Of a stretch of 64,000 bases of DNA, positions 59,433-64,000 are shown piece by piece. This stretch comes from Streptomyces noursei (GTDB lineage Bacteria; Actinomycetota; Actinomycetes; Streptomycetales; Streptomycetaceae). How positions within the stretch are numbered: position 1 is the stretch's first letter; the number at the start of each line of letters is the position of its first letter. A program made the position numbers and the translations under genes. The DNA lies in contig NZ_CP070326.1 of NCBI RefSeq assembly GCF_016917755.1, positions 5,952,001 through 6,016,000 of the forward strand, read 5' to 3'. The notes under the pieces were generated by a model, which was not told the origin of the DNA, made no database searches, and was given only the letters and a program-made list of their open reading frames with translations.

Positions 59433-59457
59433 GAGGCTGTACTTAACAGTGTTAAGT
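59406..59457. promoter_or_regulatory. Two TetR operators, one inside the monooxygenase coding start
   Basis: O1 CTTAAC-GCT-GTTAAG (59406-59420) falls in codons 5-9 of the monooxygenase; O2 ACTTAACA-G-TGTTAAGT (59441-59457) is a perfect 17-bp palindrome between the divergent starts. Centres are about 36 bp apart. Same half-site TTAAC. Likely bound by the TetR-type protein to repress both genes. Confidence 0.8.
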
Positions 59458-59464
59458 TGTCAAC

Positions 59465-60145
59465 ATGGTTTCGCGTATCGACCGGAACGTGGTGGTGGAG
59501 ACCGCCCTGCGGCTGCTGAACGACAGCGGGCTGGACGGGCTGACCCTGCGGCGGATCGCCAAGGAGCTCGACGTCCAGGCCCCAGCGCTCTACTGGCACT
59601 TCAAGAACAAGCAGGAGCTGCTGGACGAGATGGCCACCGAGATCTTCCGGCGGCTGTTCCGGGCCACCATGCCGGAGGGCGGGCCCGGGGCGGACGGCCG
59701 GTGGCCGACCTGGCGGGAGATGGTCTACCAGACCTGTGTCGTGCTCCGCCGCGAACTGCTCCGCTACCGCGACGGCGGCAAGGTCGTCAGCGGCACCCGG
59801 ATGACGGACGACACCTTCGCGGCCCCACTGGAGCTCTTCCTCAGCCACTTCGTCGCGGCCGGCTACACCCTGCCCGAGGCGTCCCGCGCCTGGTGGACCG
59901 CGTACAACTACACGGTCGGGCTGGTCATCGAGGAGCAGTCGGTGCACCCCGACCCCGAGCACCCGGAAGTCCGCGATCCGTCCTACGACCAAGACGACCG
60001 CGAGCGCCGGCTGGGCGGGACGTACCCGCTCGCCGCGCAGGCCGGGCGGACGCTCTTCGGCGACGTCGAGGAGGCGTTCGAGGCCGGGCTGCAGATCATC
60101 GTGGCCGGCATCGAGGCCAACCACCTCAAGCGACTGGGGAGTTGA
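59465..60145 (+). CDS. TetR-family repressor with tetracycline-repressor-like C-terminus
   Basis: 226 residues. HTH ~22-55: SGLDGLTLRRIAKELDVQAP, ALYWHFKNKQELLDEMATEI. The rest is a TetR_C-type ligand domain (WPTWREMVYQTCVVLRREL, EDAFAAPLELFLSH-like, HFVAAGYTLPEASRAWWTAY). Ends with HLKRLGS. Divergent from a flavin monooxygenase, as in drug- or phenol-responsive systems. Operators at 59406-59457. Confidence 0.9.
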   Translation: MVSRIDRNVVVETALRLLNDSGLDGLTLRRIAKELDVQAPALYWHFKNKQELLDEMATEIFRRLFRATMPEGGPGADGRWPTWREMVYQTCVVLRRELLRYRDGGKVVSGTRMTDDTFAAPLELFLSHFVAAGYTLPEASRAWWTAYNYTVGLVIEEQSVHPDPEHPEVRDPSYDQDDRERRLGGTYPLAAQAGRTLFGDVEEAFEAGLQIIVAGIEANHLKRLGS

Positions 60146-60248
60146 GGGTCCGCGCCCGGAGGGGGAGCGCGAAGGCGCGGGTGCGCTACGCGGGTGCGCC
60201 ACGCGGGGCGGGTCGGCGGGCCGGGCCACCGACCCGCCGCGACAGGCC

Positions 60249-61484
60249 CTAGCGGCGCGGGGCGATCGCCCGGCGCAGGCGCGGGGTCAGTGGGCGCTCG
60301 ACCCAGCGGTGGAGCGCCCACGCGAGCAGCAGCATCAGCCCGACGGTCAACAGGAGCGTGGCGTACGAGGGCAGTCCGGCGCCGCGGTGCAGCGCGCCTA
60401 TCACGACCCAGCCCAGATGCTCGTGGACGAGGTAGAACGGGTAGGTCAGCGCCCCGGCGACGGTCAGCCAGCGCCAGTCGGCCCGGCGGAACGCGCCCAG
60501 GGCGACGGCGGCGACCGCGGCGAACCCGAGGGTCACGATGGCGATGATGACGGTCGTCGAGCGGTAGGAGAAGGCGTGCACGGACGGTGCGTGCCACAGT
60601 CCGGCGACCGCGTAATGCTGTCCGATCAGCCAGCTGACCAGCACGATCGTCCAGGCGACCGGGTCCCGACGGCCGAACCGGTGCAGCAGGTACAGCCCCA
60701 CGCCGCCGATGAAGAACGGGGCGTACTGGGGCATCAGCACGGTGGTGAGGAACGGCTCGTGGGCGGACTGGGCCAGCGCGGCGGCCAGCGTCCAGCCGGC
60801 GCAGAACAGGACCACCCGGCCGCGGGTGGCCCCCGGCAGCACCACGCACAGCGCGAAGAGGGCGTAGAAGCGCATCTCGGCCCAGAGGGTCCAGCAGACG
60901 CCGAGGACCCGGTGCACGCCCAACGGGTACTGGAGCATGGTGAGGTTCGTCAGCACCTCGCTGGGCGCGAGCGTCTTGAAGGCGACCCAGGGGAGCGCGA
61001 AGACGGCGGTGACGAGGAGGATCGCCGCCCAGTAGGCCGGGTACAGGCGGCCGATGCGGGAGGCGACGAAGGACCGCACTCGTCTCAGCCCGGGCGTAGC
61101 CCGGTCCGGCGAAGGGTGGTGGTGGGCGACGGGCGGGACCCAGCCGCTGAGGCAGATGACGAAGCCGCTGATCACGAAGAAGATCTGGACGCCCAGGCAG
61201 CCGTACGCGAACGCACTGGAGAGGTAAGGGAACTGGTGCGTCGGGGAGCCGCCCCAGGCCCGGGAGATGTCGCCGTTCCGGCCGCCGTAGTGGTACGCGG
61301 CGACCATCAGGGCGGCGACCAGTCGCAGCCCGTCCAGGGCGCGCAGCCGGGCGGCGCCGCCGGCCCGGTCGCGGCCCGGTGTCGCGGTGTCCCGGGCTGC
61401 GGCCGGCCCGGCGCCCGGCGCGCCGCCCGCGGTGCGGTCGGACGGCACCGGGGGAGCCCCGGGCGGCGGAGAGGTGGTGGTCAT
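60249..61484 (-). CDS. Acyltransferase 3-family membrane protein
   Basis: 411 residues. Cytosolic Pro-rich N-terminus (~45), then AARLRALDGLRLVAALMVAA, the family opening, GVQIFFVISGFVICLSGW, SRIGRLYPAYWAAILLVTAV and about ten helices; ends with LHRWVERPLTP. O-acyltransferases of this type acetylate or acylate surface sugars or antibiotics. The start overlaps the upstream gene (TGATG), so it is the third gene of a GT2/polyST-like operon. The 103-bp gap to the TetR gene end has no feature. Confidence 0.9.
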   Translation of the reverse strand: MTTTSPPPGAPPVPSDRTAGGAPGAGPAAARDTATPGRDRAGGAARLRALDGLRLVAALMVAAYHYGGRNGDISRAWGGSPTHQFPYLSSAFAYGCLGVQIFFVISGFVICLSGWVPPVAHHHPSPDRATPGLRRVRSFVASRIGRLYPAYWAAILLVTAVFALPWVAFKTLAPSEVLTNLTMLQYPLGVHRVLGVCWTLWAEMRFYALFALCVVLPGATRGRVVLFCAGWTLAAALAQSAHEPFLTTVLMPQYAPFFIGGVGLYLLHRFGRRDPVAWTIVLVSWLIGQHYAVAGLWHAPSVHAFSYRSTTVIIAIVTLGFAAVAAVALGAFRRADWRWLTVAGALTYPFYLVHEHLGWVVIGALHRGAGLPSYATLLLTVGLMLLLAWALHRWVERPLTPRLRRAIAPRR

Positions 61485-62863
61485 CAGGCGGCGGTCCACT
61501 TCTTGGAATGACGCTGCCTCAGTCGGCGCTGCACGGCCCGGGCCCGGCGCGCCACCCGGCGGACCGCGGCATTGCGCGGGATGAACGACAGCTGGGACGG
61601 CAGCGCGCCGGGCAGCGCCAGCACGGTGAGCCGACGGCGCTTGAAGTAGCGCCGGGTGTGCGGGTCCAGATGGGCGGCCAGGTAGCGTTCGGCGGCCCGG
61701 CGCAGGTGCGGGTAGATCTGGTGCTGCATCGCATAGCCGACGGCGGTGACCAGCGGGCCGACGTCCTGCGGGGTGGCGGTGGCGCGCGGCGCCGCGCCCC
61801 GGTCGGCGAGGTCCGGCACCAGTGCGTCCACCAGCGTCACCGGCACCCGGTTGCTGTTCTCGTACGGCGTGAGCCGCTCCAGCAGCAGTCCGGTGCCGGT
61901 CCGGGCGACCGGCAGGTCGTAGAAGGCGGACGCGGTGAGCAGCGCGGTGGAGAAGCAGCCGGCCACCAGCGCGGGCCGGACCCGCTGGTAGAGGACCTCG
62001 GCGAGCACCGGCCGGTCCAGCACGGTCAGCGAGATCCCCAGCTTCTCGGCCTCCCGCTCCAGCAGGTGCGACCAGCGGGCCGGCGCCGACGGGTGCGGCT
62101 TGAAGACGATCTCGCGGTGGCCGCGTTCGACCGCCCCGCGCACCATCTGGACGTGCAGTTCCTCTTCCTCCTGCGGGGTGAGGATGGCCAGGGCGGAGAG
62201 GTACTGGCCGAGCAGCAGCGCCGCCCCCTCGGGGACGCCGGACAGGTCGCCCGACGCCTCGCCGTCGTCGGCGAGTTCGGTCAGCACCTTGGTGAAGGCG
62301 TCGGTCGGCACGAGCACCGGCTCCACCCCGAACTCGGTGAGCAGCAGCGGCTTCAGGCCCGGCACCAGGTCCAGGTGGAGCAGCCGGCCGATCCGGGTGC
62401 CGACCAGCGGGTCGAGCTTGTTGCGGGTGGGGCCGTAGCTCATCAGCCCATCGGCGTAGACGTCCACGGGGGCGTCGGGGAACAACTGGGCCAGCGCCAT
62501 GGCCGGGTTGACCTGGATCGACTCCACGACCAGCTCGACCTGGTCGTCCCCCAGCCCCCACAGCAGCCGCAGATGGCGTTCCCACAGCGGCACGTCGTTG
62601 GGGCGCGGGGACCAGCCGCCGGGGTGGAACGGGCGGATCGTCTCGTTCCAGGACAGCAGGCGGTCGAAGCGGCCGCGCAACCGCGCGAAACCGGGCATGG
62701 CGTCCAGGGCCGGGGTGGTCTCCGGGGTCGTCGCGTTGTTGCTGATCAGCAGCAGTCGGCGGTCGGCCGGGGGGAACAGGTCGGCGTCCAGGGCGGCGGC
62801 CAGGGTCGCCGCGCCGTAGAGCGTGGACGCCAGAAAGATCTGGGTACGGGGCCGGGCAGGCAT
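61484..62863 (-). CDS. Polysialyltransferase-like glycosyltransferase
   Basis: 459 residues, A-2,8-polysialyltransferase (GT52-like) family by motif. IFLASTLYGAATLAAALDAD at the start, VDVYADGLMSYGPTRNKLDP (D/E-D/E-G type), IVFKPHPSAPARWSHLLERE (HP motif) and LVAGCFSTALLTASAFYDLP (S-S/T motif). Sugar donor need not be sialic acid in Streptomyces. Basic C-terminal ~60 residues may associate with the membrane. Overlaps neighbours at both ends. Confidence 0.85.
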   Translation of the reverse strand: MPARPRTQIFLASTLYGAATLAAALDADLFPPADRRLLLISNNATTPETTPALDAMPGFARLRGRFDRLLSWNETIRPFHPGGWSPRPNDVPLWERHLRLLWGLGDDQVELVVESIQVNPAMALAQLFPDAPVDVYADGLMSYGPTRNKLDPLVGTRIGRLLHLDLVPGLKPLLLTEFGVEPVLVPTDAFTKVLTELADDGEASGDLSGVPEGAALLLGQYLSALAILTPQEEEELHVQMVRGAVERGHREIVFKPHPSAPARWSHLLEREAEKLGISLTVLDRPVLAEVLYQRVRPALVAGCFSTALLTASAFYDLPVARTGTGLLLERLTPYENSNRVPVTLVDALVPDLADRGAAPRATATPQDVGPLVTAVGYAMQHQIYPHLRRAAERYLAAHLDPHTRRYFKRRRLTVLALPGALPSQLSFIPRNAAVRRVARRARAVQRRLRQRHSKKWTAA

Positions 62864-63843
62864 CAGGCGGCGACCTCCGCCGTGGCGGAGGGGCGGCGGC
62901 GCAGCCGTCGCAGCCGGGACGCGCGCTGTACATCCATGGAATCCAGGGCTTCCTTCAGTACGTCCTGCGGCATGCGTTTCATGGCCGCGGCGCTCATCGC
63001 CCGCAATTTACGGGCGACCGCCGGCTCGAATCGTTCGATCGAACCGAGATGATGGGAAATGATCGCGCAATACGTGCGCACCGCCTTCGGCAGCAGCAGA
63101 TGCGCCTCGGGGTCCTGTGCCGTTTCCTCGATCACCTGATCGAAAGCGCGGATGAAGTCCAATTGCCGGACATCGCCGATCTGGGTCAATGAGGACGCCA
63201 CTCCGCGCCGGTAGAAAACCCCCAGCAGACCGGTCACCGCCATGGATTTCGCCTCGCGGTGCAGCCGCCAGATCCACGGCCGGTCCTCCGCGGTGCGCAG
63301 CCCGTCGGTGAAGTGCAGCAGGCCGTCGTCGAGCAGCCGGCGGTGGTAGATCCCGGCCCAGGCGTAGGCGTAGTCGACCGAGGTGGAGCGGTCGGCGGGC
63401 AGGATCACGCTCCGCGGATCCATCACCACCCCCCGCCGGCCGTGCGGGACCCGGTGCACGGTGCGCGCCTTGGCGGTGCACTGGACGTGGTCGGTCCGCA
63501 CGAAGTCGCATCCCAACTCCTCGATGACGGAGAGGAGTTCGGGGAGATAGTCGGGGGCCAGCCAGTCGTCCCCGTCGAGGAAGGCGAGGTACTCGCCGCG
63601 GGCCGCGTCCAGACCGGTGTTGCGGGCGGTGGCCAGGCCGCCGTTCTTCTCGTGTCGCAGCACCCGGGCGCCCGGGAGGTCGGTCGCGGCGCGCGCGAGG
63701 ATCTCCGGCGTCTCGTCGCGTGAACAGTCGTCGACGAGCAGGAATTCGAAATCCTCACGGGAGTTCGCCGCGAGGCTTTTCAGAGTATCGGGCGCGTATG
63801 TCTGCACGTTGTAGAACGGCACGACGACGGAGAGCTTAACCAC
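62863..63843 (-). CDS. Glycosyltransferase family 2
   Basis: 326 residues from GTG 63843 (VVKLSVVVPFYNV); an upstream start adds ~10 unconserved residues. GT-A fold: LSVVVPFYNVQTYAPDTLKS, EFLLVDDCSRDETPEIL, NGGLATARNTGLDAARGEYL and FLDGDDWLAPDYL with the DxD. C-terminal RRLRRRPSATAEVAA basic. First gene of the three-gene glycan operon. Confidence 0.92.
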   Translation of the reverse strand: MVKLSVVVPFYNVQTYAPDTLKSLAANSREDFEFLLVDDCSRDETPEILARAATDLPGARVLRHEKNGGLATARNTGLDAARGEYLAFLDGDDWLAPDYLPELLSVIEELGCDFVRTDHVQCTAKARTVHRVPHGRRGVVMDPRSVILPADRSTSVDYAYAWAGIYHRRLLDDGLLHFTDGLRTAEDRPWIWRLHREAKSMAVTGLLGVFYRRGVASSLTQIGDVRQLDFIRAFDQVIEETAQDPEAHLLLPKAVRTYCAIISHHLGSIERFEPAVARKLRAMSAAAMKRMPQDVLKEALDSMDVQRASRLRRLRRRPSATAEVAA

Positions 63844-64000
63844 CCCCGTGACGTTAGGTGCGGCGCCCGGCATTCGTCTTGACGCGGCGCGTACTTGGCG
63901 GTGAACGAAGAATGGCGGGATGGTTAACCAGTCCGGTGACCGGACGGTATCCGGGTGGGTTCGGTGTTCGTCGGTCGGCTGTTAACCCGTTGTTGCTCCT
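63844..64000 (-). promoter_or_regulatory. Upstream region of the glycan operon
   Basis: Lower-G+C stretch with GTTAAC words (63919, 63981) and a GTCCGG-TGA-CCGGAC dyad (63930-63944). Probably holds the operon promoter; no gene seen before the window ends. Confidence 0.4.

Overview
The window is about 73% G+C chromosomal DNA with GTG/ATG starts, many 1-4 bp gene overlaps and actinobacterial families throughout. It reads as a Streptomyces (or very close relative) core-chromosome segment. From memory, not checked here, the order mdh - betaine genes - glyA - trpS - DacC-like carboxypeptidase - sdhCDAB - mutase resembles the SCO4827-SCO4869 stretch of S. coelicolor, with species-specific insertions. 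No prophage, integrase, insertion sequence, CRISPR array, rRNA or tRNA was recognised.

Layout. 1-2700: 3' end of NADP-isocitrate dehydrogenase and malate dehydrogenase (TCA). 2858-5939: three-gene set of membrane or anchored proteins; the first two share a 22-residue RHIM-like motif, at the C-terminus of one and the N-terminus of the next. 5970-7390: two small or remnant genes and a secreted protein. 7680-15130: choline-to-glycine-betaine dehydrogenases and a ProV/ProW/ProX-type osmoprotectant importer, with a 56-codon gene inside. 15202-16830: a GntR repressor coupled to a UTRA-only protein, divergent from a small CxxC protein; both promoters lie inside a perfect 15-bp inverted repeat. 16841-21741: a Pls/PosA-type membrane NRPS (poly-amino-acid synthetase type) coupled to a BPL_N/amidotransferase-like protein. 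22004-28552: zinc-ribbon protein, FabV, trypsin-like protease, SCO4848-like membrane protein, D,D-carboxypeptidase, YihY protein, 2H phosphoesterase. 28657-32775: trpS, glyA with a ZTP riboswitch, and rocD. 32872-37873: DMT exporter, MocR regulator, two AhpD-like proteins, a PEP-mutase-like enzyme and a serine hydrolase. 38056-39859: WXG100/type VII-like pair. 39930-41833: FBP zinc protein, hydrolase, MerR. 41988-45398: sdhCDAB on the minus strand. 45581-52841: ureidoimidazoline decarboxylase without a usual start, GH20 hexosaminidase, ECF sigma factor with a membrane partner, acyl-CoA mutase large subunit. 52881-55839: gluconate regulon (GntR, GntK, GntP). 56007-57595: HutC-type GntR divergent from two small coupled genes. 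57828-60145: flavin monooxygenase and its divergent TetR regulator with two operators. 60249-63843: acyltransferase, polysialyltransferase-like protein and GT2, probably a surface-glycan operon.

Functional links. The mdh, icd and sdh genes serve central respiration. The betaine block both makes and imports osmoprotectant. glyA is under folate/purine-stress (ZTP) control. Several local regulators sit back to back with their likely targets, and the palindromes in the shared promoters can be read directly.
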